Assembly: GCA_041392835.1 (NCBI GenBank)
Contig: JAWKLF010000001.1
Coordinates: 434,001 to 498,000 of the forward strand
Source: OLB11 sp041392835
GTDB lineage: Bacteria > Bacteroidota > Bacteroidia > Chitinophagales > Chitinophagaceae
Direction: 5' to 3'
DNA length: 64,000 nucleotides
The position numbers and the translations under genes were made by a program. The notes under the pieces are model-generated. The model did not search any database. It had not been told where the DNA came from and saw only the letters and a program-made list of their open reading frames with translations. Below, in pieces: positions 32,531 through 40,850 of this stretch (position 1 is the stretch's first letter; every line of letters starts with the position of its first letter).

Positions 32531-33790
32531 TTGAATTGTTTGACTATTTCATCTATTTTTTCACTTGCCAAATCTGCTATTCGGAGCAATAAACTTCGGA
32601 CCTTATTGACTATAGCAATTATTGCTATAGGCATCATGGCTTTAATAGGCATCATTACAGTGATAGAAGTATTAAAGGGAACTATCAATAGTAATTTTTC
32701 TGGTATGGGAGCTAATACTTTTACAATAACCTCACAACAGTTTAAGAGCAAAGGTAAGCGATATGGAAAAGGCAAAGTGAGAGCTTACTCCGAAGAACAA
32801 TCGCGTATTAGTTGGCAAGATGCTATGTTATTCAAGAATAAATTTGCATTTCCTTCAACAGTGAGTATGAGTGTTGTGATAAATAATACTACAACAGTAA
32901 AACGCAAATCAAAAAAGTCAAACCCTAATATATTAATGATGGCAAGTGATGAAAATTTTCTTACTGTATCGGGCAGCAATTTATTAGTTGGACGAAACTT
33001 TAATAGACTCGATATGATGAATGGAAACAACACATGTATATTGGGATATAGTATTGCAAAAAAATATTTTGGAAATCCTGCACAAGCCTATCAAGGCATT
33101 TTGTCTGTAGGCAATATTAAATACAGTGTCATAGGAGTTTTAGAAAGCAAAGGTGCAAGCTTTGTAAACAGAACAGATAATATGGTCATGGTAAGTATAG
33201 CCAATGCTAGAAAACAATATGCCGTTTCTGATAAATCATATGTAATTAGCGTACATATACCCAATGTAAAGCAGATTAATTATGCTATGAATGAAGCAGA
33301 GGGTTTTATGAGGAGTATAAAAAAACAACGACTAGGCGAACCACCCATTTTTTCACTCACAAAAAATGATGAAATAGCTAGGTCCTTAATAGATAACTTA
33401 AAATTCATTACCATAAGCGCTGCTGCTATAGGCCTCATCACCTTGTTGAGTGCTGCTATAGGCCTTATGAATATCATGTTAGTAGCAGTATCTGAGCGTA
33501 CGCGCGAAATTGGTATTACCAAAGCCGTAGGAGCAACAAATAGAGTAATAAAAAAGCAATTTTTATTTGAAGCTGTAATTATCAGCTTGTTGGGAGGTTT
33601 TATTGGCATTGTATTAGGCATACTGATAGGCAATTTGCTTACTCTCATTTTGGGTGGTTCCTTTGTGATACCTTGGCTGTGGATAGGCATAGGATTAACA
33701 CTATGTGTGCTTGTTGGTTTGGGGGCAGGTATATACCCTGCACTTGTAGCTGCAAGACTCAATCCCATTAATGCACTACGATATGAATAG
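32531..33790 (+). CDS. MacB/FtsX-type ABC transporter permease
   Basis: Membrane subunit of a MacB-like ABC exporter or lipoprotein-release type complex. Residues 20-50 form the first transmembrane helix (LLTIAIIAIGIMALIGIITV) with the SAIRSNKLRTLLT start typical of MacB_PCD; about 240 periplasmic residues follow; the C-terminal FtsX domain has three helices with MLVAVSERTREIGITKAVGA between the first two and ARLNPINALRYE at the end. Start codon is TTG at 32531. No ATPase or membrane-fusion protein gene is adjacent. Cargo unknown. Confidence 0.92.
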   Translation: MNCLTISSIFSLAKSAIRSNKLRTLLTIAIIAIGIMALIGIITVIEVLKGTINSNFSGMGANTFTITSQQFKSKGKRYGKGKVRAYSEEQSRISWQDAMLFKNKFAFPSTVSMSVVINNTTTVKRKSKKSNPNILMMASDENFLTVSGSNLLVGRNFNRLDMMNGNNTCILGYSIAKKYFGNPAQAYQGILSVGNIKYSVIGVLESKGASFVNRTDNMVMVSIANARKQYAVSDKSYVISVHIPNVKQINYAMNEAEGFMRSIKKQRLGEPPIFSLTKNDEIARSLIDNLKFITISAAAIGLITLLSAAIGLMNIMLVAVSERTREIGITKAVGATNRVIKKQFLFEAVIISLLGGFIGIVLGILIGNLLTLILGGSFVIPWLWIGIGLTLCVLVGLGAGIYPALVAARLNPINALRYE

Positions 33791-33854
33791 AAAAAATAAA
33801 AACATATAGAGATTCCTTTTTACATTTGCCAAACAAAAAAAATAATACAACGCA

Positions 33855-34265
33855 ATGCAATTTAAAGAAATGTGCTCTATCAGTGGGAAAAGTGGTCTTT
33901 ATCAATTAATCAGTACAAAAAGTGACGGTGCTATTGTTAAAAACATAGATGATCAAACGACAACGTTTATAGCTGCTCGCTCTCATCAAGTAACACCATT
34001 GGATAGTATAGAGGTTTATACACTTGAAGAAAATGTTCGCCTAAGAGAAGTATTTGAATCATTTAAAGAAAATGAAAAAGCATTAGAAGGCTTTGATTTA
34101 AGTAAAGCCGACAACAAAACCATTCTAAAAATATTTGCTCAGTTGTTTCCTTCCTTTGACAAGGATAGAATATATACAAGCGACATGAAAAAAATGATAC
34201 GATGGTATGGCATATTAAAAAAACATAATTTGTTAGAAGCAGAAGAAAAAGAAGCTTCTGAATAA
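33855..34265 (+). CDS. DUF5606 family protein
   Basis: A 136-residue cytoplasmic protein opening MQFKEMCSISGKSGLYQLIS with TSKSDGAIV-like continuation and ITPLDSIEVYT-type segment, the pattern of Bacteroidota DUF5606 proteins. The N-terminal 60 residues look like a small beta barrel; the rest is charged helix ending in an acidic tail. It lies 58 bases before gcvH. No function known to me. Confidence 0.8.
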   Translation: MQFKEMCSISGKSGLYQLISTKSDGAIVKNIDDQTTTFIAARSHQVTPLDSIEVYTLEENVRLREVFESFKENEKALEGFDLSKADNKTILKIFAQLFPSFDKDRIYTSDMKKMIRWYGILKKHNLLEAEEKEASE

Positions 34266-34323
34266 AATATTTTGATGAATAAAATTTAAGTTTAATTTTA
34301 CCACTATAAAATTTTTTTAAGAA

Positions 34324-34701
34324 ATGAATATACCTGAAAATTTAAAATATACTAACGACCATGAATGGGTTCTTATTGATGGCGACACGGCCTCTATTGG
34401 TATTACTGATTTTGCGCAAAGCGAATTGGGCGATATAGTATTTGTAGATATTAATACTGTTGGCAAAACGCTGCAAGCGGGCGATATATTTGGCACTGTA
34501 GAAGCCGTTAAAACGGTTTCTGATTTGTTTTTGCCTATAGGCGGTGAAATTTTAGAAATCAATCCGGAGTTGGAAAATACACCTGAAAATGTAAACCAAG
34601 ACCCCTATGGTAAAGGCTGGATGGTGAAAGTAAAAATTTCCAATGCAGATGAAGTAGCAAATTTATTAAGTGCTGAAGCTTATCAGGCACTGATAGCATA
34701 A
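34324..34701 (+). CDS. gcvH: Glycine cleavage system H protein
   Basis: Lipoyl carrier shuttling the aminomethyl group between the P, T and L proteins. YTNDHEWVLIDG opens the domain; the lipoylated lysine is in GTVEAVKTVSDLFLP (about residue 63); PYGKGWMVKVKISN follows. Length 125 is normal. No other glycine cleavage gene is adjacent. A strong terminator follows. Confidence 0.97.
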   Translation: MNIPENLKYTNDHEWVLIDGDTASIGITDFAQSELGDIVFVDINTVGKTLQAGDIFGTVEAVKTVSDLFLPIGGEILEINPELENTPENVNQDPYGKGWMVKVKISNADEVANLLSAEAYQALIA

Positions 34702-34725
34702 GCTTTTTTTTTCTTTTTTTTATTT

Positions 34726-34757
34726 AGCCACCACTTGAAAAAGCGGTGGCTTTTTTT
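34726..34757. terminator. Bidirectional terminator between gcvH and the response regulator
   Basis: AGCCACCACTT pairs with AAGCGGTGGCT (one mismatch) around a short A-rich loop and is followed by seven T on the plus strand; a T-rich run also exists on the minus strand. The response regulator stop codon lies in the T run. Confidence 0.88.
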
Positions 34758-35382
34758 ATCGTTCCAGATAAATATTGATTGCTTCTGTTCTATTGTTTAC
34801 ATGTAGCTTTTTGTAAATATTACTACAGTGTTTTTTTATAGTATCAATAGTAACTTTTTGCAAGGTGGCAATTTCCTTATATAAATATCCTTTGGATAAA
34901 ATTTCTAAAATTTCATTTTCTTTTTGAGATAAAACCTCTAACTTTTTTGAATTTCTACTTGGGTCCGAAAAGTATTGTATTACTTTTTTGGCTACTCCAG
35001 CGCTCATAGGCGCACCTCCTGACATTACATCATTTAAGGCTTCAATAATTTTTTCATTGCTGTCAGTCTTAATTATATAGCCAGATGCTCCGGCCTTTAA
35101 GGATTCAAAAATATTTTCATCGTGTTCAAAACTTGTGTTCATTATAAAATGTGTGTTTTGCATTTGGGGTTTTAATTTTTGAACAAGGTCTACGCCACTA
35201 CCATCAGGCAATTGGATATCCATGATAATAATGTCTATACCATGATGTTGTGCTAATTCCAAAGCGGAGTAAGCATTATTTTTTATGTTTGAAACAGCCC
35301 ACGAGGGTTCTTGCTCAATTCGTTGTTTTAAAATTTGAGCATATTTTTCGTCATCATCAACAATGCAAACTGTATTTATCAT
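34756..35382 (-). CDS. LuxR/NarL-family response regulator
   Basis: DNA-binding partner of the neighbouring kinase. Receiver domain 1-120: acidic pocket VDDDE (9-12), phospho-acceptor Asp55 in IIIMDIQLPDGSG, a Ser in MNTSFEHD at the Thr switch position and Lys in GYIIKTD. The LuxR-type helix-turn-helix is at about 148-205: LSQKENEILEILSKGYLYKEIA, VTIDTIKKHCSNIYKKLHV. Last gene of the sensor operon, 46 bases after the kinase. Confidence 0.94.
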   Translation of the reverse strand: MINTVCIVDDDEKYAQILKQRIEQEPSWAVSNIKNNAYSALELAQHHGIDIIIMDIQLPDGSGVDLVQKLKPQMQNTHFIMNTSFEHDENIFESLKAGASGYIIKTDSNEKIIEALNDVMSGGAPMSAGVAKKVIQYFSDPSRNSKKLEVLSQKENEILEILSKGYLYKEIATLQKVTIDTIKKHCSNIYKKLHVNNRTEAINIYLER

Positions 35383-35428
35383 TTTTAATTACAAATTAAG
35401 AGGTTTTATAAGTTTTATTTTATTACAC

Positions 35429-36229
35429 TTATGTGTAAAGAATAGGAATACGCAATGTGGTTGTGGTACCACATGTAGCATTATTTGTTATTTCATATAT
35501 ACCCTGTTGTTTTATCATACGATTTTTCATTTGTAATAGACCGTTGCCATATTTAATGTTTTCTGGCAAACCAATTCCGTTATCAATAATACTAATATTC
35601 AATTCATCGTTCTTCGTTAGAAAGGATACATGAATGTTGCTGGCACAAGCATGTTTAAATATATTGTTCAACGTTTCTTTTACCGTCAAGAGTATATCTT
35701 TTCTTTTCACACCGTCTATTGTGCATTCGGGTATATGTTTTGGCATATCAATTTCAAATTCAAGATGTAACTTTTCACATTGTATTACTGTGTATTGCCT
35801 CATATGTATAAGTAACATTTCGAGTGTGTCATTTTCTGTATTGCTTGCCCAAACAATGTCTTTTATATTTTCATTTATTCTCATGGCTTGTTCATAGAGT
35901 TGATTCATGTCTTCCTGAGATTCTGGTGTTTTTACTTTTTCTTTAGCAAGATGAAGCATCAATGCAAAACTCGAAATAGTACTACCCAAGTCATCGTGCA
36001 AGTCTGCACTGATACGTTTTCTTTCGGCCAGAAGGGCTTTGCTTTTTTCTAAATCTTTTTCTAATAAAGAATTTTGATAGGTTGCTAGAGATAATTTTTT
36101 TTCAATTAAAAAATATACTTGTCTCTTATTATAAATAAAAACTAAGGCAACTATAAAGCAAACAAATAAAAATAAAATTGCTATTGCAATTAAGTAAGTG
36201 TATTTGATTTCGATGGGTAATTGTTCCAT
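35429..36229 (-). CDS. Sensor histidine kinase, HisKA_3 (NarX/DesK-like) family
   Basis: Kinase for the downstream LuxR-type regulator. One transmembrane helix (about 11-33), a short coiled coil, the HisKA_3 dimerisation helix RKRISADLHDDLGSTIS with phospho-accepting His78, and a HATPase_c domain with the N box (TVKETLNNIFKHA) and DNGIGLPENI, GNGLLQMKNRM. There is no extracellular sensing domain, so sensing probably comes from the neighbouring seven-helix protein, whose gene it overlaps by 40 bases. Confidence 0.93.
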   Translation of the reverse strand: MEQLPIEIKYTYLIAIAILFLFVCFIVALVFIYNKRQVYFLIEKKLSLATYQNSLLEKDLEKSKALLAERKRISADLHDDLGSTISSFALMLHLAKEKVKTPESQEDMNQLYEQAMRINENIKDIVWASNTENDTLEMLLIHMRQYTVIQCEKLHLEFEIDMPKHIPECTIDGVKRKDILLTVKETLNNIFKHACASNIHVSFLTKNDELNISIIDNGIGLPENIKYGNGLLQMKNRMIKQQGIYEITNNATCGTTTTLRIPILYT

Positions 36230-36843
36230 ACTATTCCAAGAGAAAACAAGATGTATGTTAAAATATTGATTGTATTATAAATATACTGCAACCATTCTAA
36301 AAACAGTACATCTTTAGTGTTAAAATAATACATAGGTATAATTCTAAAAAATAAAAAAGAAGACCACAATAACAGACCAAAGCTAACCCAAAATCCTTGT
36401 TTGTGTTGTATGGCATACTCGTTAGGTTTATTTATTTGATTGAAAAACCATTGTAATGCAAATAAGATTATCAAAAAGGAATAAGCAATAGCACTACTAA
36501 TATTGAATTGTTCTAAACCTTTAGAAATTGAAAAAATGATTATACTCAATAGTGTAATGATAAAAATAGTAATATGAAAAGCTTGACCTTTCTTGCTTTG
36601 AAGCTCTTGATAGAAAAAATAAAAGAAATAGAAACTGGAAATAATGGGAAAAAAATTATATACAAGAGACTTATTGAAAGGCTTACTGATAGTAGAAAAC
36701 TCTATACATAAGATAGCAAACATATAAAACATAAAATATCGCTGTGTATAGAAGCGATATTTTATACCATATAGAAAGGCAATCAGGAAAGAAAGAATTA
36801 AAACAAGCTTATAAATAATGCTTAGTATGTTAAGTACACTCAT
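36190..36843 (-). CDS. Seven-helix membrane protein, candidate sensor subunit
   Basis: A 217-residue protein with about seven hydrophobic segments, e.g. YKLVLILSFLIAFLYGI, RYFMFYMFAILCIEF, FHITIFIITLLSIIIFSI, GFWVSFGLLLWSSFLFF and YNTINILTYILFSLGI. Loops are short. No known family recognised. The stop lies 40 bases inside the histidine kinase gene and the start 9 bases after the lipoprotein gene, so it belongs to the same operon. It could supply signal perception to a kinase that lacks a sensor domain; inference only. Confidence 0.75.
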   Translation of the reverse strand: MSVLNILSIIYKLVLILSFLIAFLYGIKYRFYTQRYFMFYMFAILCIEFSTISKPFNKSLVYNFFPIISSFYFFYFFYQELQSKKGQAFHITIFIITLLSIIIFSISKGLEQFNISSAIAYSFLIILFALQWFFNQINKPNEYAIQHKQGFWVSFGLLLWSSFLFFRIIPMYYFNTKDVLFLEWLQYIYNTINILTYILFSLGIVWNNYPSKSNTLT

Positions 36844-36852
36844 ACTGTTATT

Positions 36853-37680
36853 TTATTCCATGCCAAAGCAATTGCCCGGAGGGCATAAATCATTCATGTC
36901 ATATACATCTGATTTGCTTAATATTGTATTGTCAGATTTGGCCCTATAAAAAAGCAAATTCAACAAATTGTCTTTACCCTTTAATTTGATTTCTGTACCA
37001 TTGTATGAACCATAATAAAGCGATAATTTTATAATTAGTTTATCAAAATTAGTAAAGGACATCGTTATCAGTTTTTCAAAATCTTCTTTTTCTACATATA
37101 TAAAACCTGTATTTAAACAAGGCTTATTGTTATAGGTACTATTAATACTATTTAATGTATATTTTATACCATTTCGAAATGCCGTATCAAATTTTCCTTC
37201 ATCAACTTTAGATAGTGTATGCATGCTACTTATAGATACACCCTCGGTTAAATCATAAGCAACGCTATCTATTAATTTCTTATGTGTTGTATCTGCGGCA
37301 TAAAATAATAAGTGAATTTTTTTAGCATTTTTTTTATAATAATCATAAGGGTCATTAACACTAGGATCAATTTCGACAAGCTTAATGCGTACATAGTTGA
37401 AATTTGTAGAATCGGCATATTTTTTAAAGAAATCAGCTAATATACTTCGTTTAAAAACAAATTGAGTTGCATTGGAATTAGGAGCAGAATATGTATCTAA
37501 TTTGCCTTTCAAATTTTTATTAAAGTATTTTATTTGAGAATCTGCTATGATAGACGGTATCGAGAATAATCTTGGCTTATGCGGACCGCTAGTTACATAA
37601 TATACTTCTTGATGTTTATCTATGCATGAGTATGTAGTGAGTAGTAGTAATGCCAAGTAAAAAATGCGCTTTATATCCAT
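36853..37680 (-). CDS. Hypothetical lipoprotein, first gene of the sensor operon
   Basis: N-terminus MDIKRIFYLALLLLTTYSC is a lipoprotein signal with Cys19, followed by IDKHQEVYYVTSG. The mature 256 residues mix strands and helices with many Lys and Asn; no known domain is visible. The C-terminus has a cysteine pair (DLCPPGNCFGME). It starts the run lipoprotein, seven-helix protein, kinase, regulator. It may be the envelope component of that signalling unit or its target. Confidence 0.75.
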   Translation of the reverse strand: MDIKRIFYLALLLLTTYSCIDKHQEVYYVTSGPHKPRLFSIPSIIADSQIKYFNKNLKGKLDTYSAPNSNATQFVFKRSILADFFKKYADSTNFNYVRIKLVEIDPSVNDPYDYYKKNAKKIHLLFYAADTTHKKLIDSVAYDLTEGVSISSMHTLSKVDEGKFDTAFRNGIKYTLNSINSTYNNKPCLNTGFIYVEKEDFEKLITMSFTNFDKLIIKLSLYYGSYNGTEIKLKGKDNLLNLLFYRAKSDNTILSKSDVYDMNDLCPPGNCFGME

Positions 37681-37787
37681 TTTATTTTTTTTACAAAATA
37701 ATAAAAATTATCTAATAATACGGACTACACATTTGTGTACCAATTCTCTTGTATAATTTCTACAACAATTTTCAAAAATTAAAAGTG

Positions 37788-37795
37788 TACTTTTG
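37788..37795 (+). promoter_or_regulatory. -7 box (TACTTTTG) of the secreted protein gene
   Basis: Exact TAnnTTTG match 19 bases upstream of the ATG at 37815. Confidence 0.5.
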
Positions 37796-37814
37796 ATATG
37801 AATATTAATATACC

Positions 37815-38783
37815 ATGAAAAAATTTCTTTGCATTAGTCTTTTAGTATGTTTCTTTTTTCAATCTCGTGCTCAAACAAAATTCGATTTTGAAAATTGGCA
37901 TCTGTACTCCATTCTTGGTCATACATTACATATACCCAATGGTTGGTATGGCACGGATTCATTTGTTGTTTTTTATGGAAGTGTATCGAATCCGTTTGGT
38001 ACTTTTAATAGTCAGGTAAACAAAGAGCTTCCTGGTGCCAATAGTACTTCTACAGCCATAAAAGTAGAAACCAAAAATCAAGATGCCATAACTGGTTTTA
38101 CACAAGCTGGACCAATTCCCTGTATGGTGTCTAACGCAGAAATTATATTAGATGCATCATTGAGTTTTGGTTTTGATGGCGGCATGCCTTTTCTTACAAA
38201 ACCAGTGAGTGCATCCTTTTGGATTAAAAACAATCCAGTTCAAGGAGATACTACTCGAGTTAGCATCTTGGCCATAGATAATTCAGATGGCGAAGATAGT
38301 TTAGTTGCACATGTTGATACCTTGCTTTATAATTCTATCAGCAATTGGACTCAAATAAATATGCCCTTTACGTATGTTAGTACTTCACTACAACCCACAC
38401 TATTACGCATTATTATTTCTTCAGCTGCTCATATAGCGGTAGATACTGCCAATGCATTTGTGGGTGTGCATGATGGTACTTATATTGTGATAGACGAAAT
38501 GGAAATCACATCACCCTTGGGTGTACATCAGGTGAATGGGGCTAACACTATTGAGCCTATTATAGCTTCTGTATTTCAGGAAACGCTGACTTTACAAAAC
38601 ATGTCTACATCGGGCTATACCTTTGCCCTGTATGATATACAAGGCAACAAGGTTTTAGAAACTATACTAGCTTCGCAAGAACATCAAAGGATTCCCATAG
38701 GAACACTTTCTTCAGGACTTTATATATATGCGGTTTCAGATGAACGCTATATAGTGCAGAACAATAAAATAATAATACCTTAA
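37815..38783 (+). CDS. Secreted protein with T9SS type A-like sorting tail
   Basis: Signal peptide MKKFLCISLLVCFFFQSRA, a beta-sandwich-like passenger of about 215 residues (FDFENWHL, NGWYGTDSFVVFYG, FLTKPVSASFWIKNN, VIDEMEITSPLG), then a tail of about 75 residues: YTFALYDIQGNKVLE, IPIGTLSSGLYIYAVSDE. The tail has the pattern of the type IX secretion C-terminal domain (YDxxGxxV, LxxGxYxxxV), though it ends in NNKIIIP rather than a lysine-rich strand. The passenger resembles a carbohydrate-binding or choice-of-anchor module; function not assigned. Confidence 0.82.
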   Translation: MKKFLCISLLVCFFFQSRAQTKFDFENWHLYSILGHTLHIPNGWYGTDSFVVFYGSVSNPFGTFNSQVNKELPGANSTSTAIKVETKNQDAITGFTQAGPIPCMVSNAEIILDASLSFGFDGGMPFLTKPVSASFWIKNNPVQGDTTRVSILAIDNSDGEDSLVAHVDTLLYNSISNWTQINMPFTYVSTSLQPTLLRIIISSAAHIAVDTANAFVGVHDGTYIVIDEMEITSPLGVHQVNGANTIEPIIASVFQETLTLQNMSTSGYTFALYDIQGNKVLETILASQEHQRIPIGTLSSGLYIYAVSDERYIVQNNKIIIP

Positions 38784-38810
38784 TTATAGCTTTGTTTTTA
38801 ACTTTACACC

Positions 38811-39461
38811 ATGGTACATCATTTTGCAAAATCGAACTCGCTAATTAATAGCTATGTAAATGAATTAAGAGATATTAAGGTTCAAAATAACCGAATGCAA
38901 TTTAGACGAAATATGGAACGAATAGGCGAAATAGCAGCTTATGAAATTAGTAAAGTACTTCCATATCATAAAAAAGAAATCACAACACCATTAGGAACAT
39001 ACGAAGCCACATGTTTGGTTCAGGAACCCGTATTGGTGACTATATTAAGAGCTGGTGTTCCATTGTTTCAAGGTTTATTAAATTATTTTGATAAAGCCGA
39101 TAGTGGATTTGTGGCAGCGTATAGAAAACATAAACCCGACGAAAGTTTTGAAATCAATCAAGAGTATGTTACATGTCCTAATCTAAATGGAAGAACGTTA
39201 ATAATTGCAGACCCCATGCTCGCTACAGGAGCCTCCCTTTTAATGGCTTTAGAAGAGTTGTACGAATATGGAACGCCTTCGCAAGTACATGTTGTAGTAG
39301 CTATAGCTTGCATAGAAGGCATAGAAGCTATTCAAAAACGATTTCCAGAATTTACTATTTGGGCTGCCGATATTGATGAAGAATTAACAGCTAAGGGCTA
39401 TATAGTACCGGGTTTGGGAGATGCTGGCGATTTGTCATATGGATCAAAAATGCAGTTTTAA
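38811..39461 (+). CDS. upp: Uracil phosphoribosyltransferase
   Basis: Pyrimidine salvage enzyme making UMP from uracil and PRPP. The PRPP-binding signature is IIADPMLATGASLLMAL (about residues 132-148); earlier VTILRAGVPLFQGLL, and at the end the uracil-binding YIVPGLGDAGDLSYG. Length 216 is typical. It begins 27 bases after the T9SS-cargo gene and ends at a bidirectional terminator. Confidence 0.97.
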   Translation: MVHHFAKSNSLINSYVNELRDIKVQNNRMQFRRNMERIGEIAAYEISKVLPYHKKEITTPLGTYEATCLVQEPVLVTILRAGVPLFQGLLNYFDKADSGFVAAYRKHKPDESFEINQEYVTCPNLNGRTLIIADPMLATGASLLMALEELYEYGTPSQVHVVVAIACIEGIEAIQKRFPEFTIWAADIDEELTAKGYIVPGLGDAGDLSYGSKMQF

Positions 39462-39474
39462 AGAAAATAAAAAA

Positions 39475-39494
39475 AGCCACTATAAGAAGTGGCT
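39475..39494. terminator. Bidirectional terminator between upp and the dockerin-like protein
   Basis: AGCCACT pairs with AGTGGCT around TATAAG; seven A precede it, giving a T run on the minus strand, and CTTTCT follows on the plus strand. Confidence 0.82.
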
Positions 39495-39516
39495 CTTTCT
39501 CCATCATAGGGATTGT

Positions 39517-40836
39517 TTAAGGGGTACTTAAAGATATAAATAATTGGCTATTTGAATCGCCTAAGAGATAATCAAACACATCTACAAATCCATCTCCATT
39601 AATGTCAGAAGCACGATATCCACTAGCAAAATTTTGATTGTCAATATCGCTTTCTAAAAAATCAAAAATATCAACAAAGCCATCTTGATTGATATCGCCA
39701 TTATAAATAGCCCATGTTCCATTTTCAACTTCAACCTGATTGGATCCATAAGCTTGACTGGCACTTGTAGAAAAATTATAATTGGGGTTTGTATTTAGAG
39801 AAACAGGATTAGCACTCCATGTTTCAATCGAATTTCTATGCTTTAATACAATATAATAGGCGTTGCTAAAAAGACTTAGAGGCAAGTTTAAAAGCATGTT
39901 TCCATCAGTGTTTAAGATAGCAGTATAAGCATATGCAATATTGTATGGCGAATTACTTTCTCTAAATTCTATATGTACTGAATCTGTATGATTACTAGGA
40001 TTCATTTCTATGCCTTGATTAAAAAGTACATTTTGCATGGAAGCACCTCCAGCATAATAACCTTGTATATAGGCTACTATATTCAGAGAAGATACTTTTT
40101 CAAAATCAATAGCATTAGTAATAGACCAACTTCCATTGTTATCTAAACTTCTCAAAAACAAAGTATGAGACCCATTGGTCAAAGTACTTGTATTCAATAC
40201 ATCGTTTAAATTTTGAATGTCACTAGCAGCCGTGATAGTTATAGGGTTTCCATTTCCAAACCCCGGGTCAGTATCAAAGAAGTACTCCATCTTCACTATT
40301 TCAGAAACCATAGCTGTAGAAGCATCTTTAAAGAAAAAACCTCTACTAGTAATACTCCAAACACCATTAGCATCTAGACTGCGTACAAAAAGTTGATGAA
40401 TACCAGGTGTTATGTTAGATAGCGAAGCGGCGAAGCTAAAGTTAGCAACATTGGTAGATGGCGTAACAGGAACTGCAATGCCATTACCAAACCCAGGGTC
40501 AGTATCAAAGAAGTATTCTATTTGCACTATATTCGTTAAATTATTTATGCTTTCATCTTTGAAGAAAAAACCTCTATTAGTAATACTCCAAACGCCATTA
40601 GCATCTTGACTACGTACAGAAAGTTGATGAATACCAGGTGTTATGTTAGATAGCGAAGCGGTGAAGCTAAAGTTAGCAATATTAGTAGTGGGTGTTAGGG
40701 GAACTGCAATACCATTACCAAACCCAGGGTCAGTATCAAAGAAGTATTCTATTTTATTTATAGTTTGAGCAGAAGATTGAATTATACTCAGATAGCATAG
40801 AAACAGTATGGAGAATATTTTATTTACTTGTGACAT
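39517..40836 (-). CDS. Secreted repeat protein with paired dockerin-like C-terminal calcium sites
   Basis: Signal peptide (ends IIQSSA, then QTINK). Three tandem repeats of about 77 residues follow (about 26-102, 103-179, 180-251), each opening IEYFFDTDPGFGNG and containing HQLxVRSxDANGVWSIT. Residues 255-385 carry a beta module with YYIVLKHRNSIETWS. The end has two calcium-loop motifs of dockerin type: GDINQDGFVDIFDFL and SDINGDGFVDVFDYL. The same C-terminal 185 residues recur in the large protein at 41990-46216. No T9SS tail is visible. Likely surface or extracellular; ligand unknown. Confidence 0.82.
   Translation of the reverse strand: MSQVNKIFSILFLCYLSIIQSSAQTINKIEYFFDTDPGFGNGIAVPLTPTTNIANFSFTASLSNITPGIHQLSVRSQDANGVWSITNRGFFFKDESINNLTNIVQIEYFFDTDPGFGNGIAVPVTPSTNVANFSFAASLSNITPGIHQLFVRSLDANGVWSITSRGFFFKDASTAMVSEIVKMEYFFDTDPGFGNGNPITITAASDIQNLNDVLNTSTLTNGSHTLFLRSLDNNGSWSITNAIDFEKVSSLNIVAYIQGYYAGGASMQNVLFNQGIEMNPSNHTDSVHIEFRESNSPYNIAYAYTAILNTDGNMLLNLPLSLFSNAYYIVLKHRNSIETWSANPVSLNTNPNYNFSTSASQAYGSNQVEVENGTWAIYNGDINQDGFVDIFDFLESDIDNQNFASGYRASDINGDGFVDVFDYLLGDSNSQLFISLSTP
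40084..40761 (-). repeat. Three tandem repeats of about 231 bp inside the secreted protein gene
   Basis: Units at about 40531-40761, 40300-40530 and 40084-40299. The first two are nearly identical at DNA level (long shared runs such as ATACCAGGTGTTATGTTAGA in each), pointing to a recent duplication; the third is diverged. Confidence 0.8.
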
Positions 40837-40850
40837 ATTAATCGATTTTT

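Noticed and set aside
32359..32775. Minus-strand frame of 138 codons beside the carB N half
   Set aside because: Most of it is antisense to the 5' end of the ABC permease, whose protein sequence is clearly real; the extra hydrophobic stretches mirror the permease helix.
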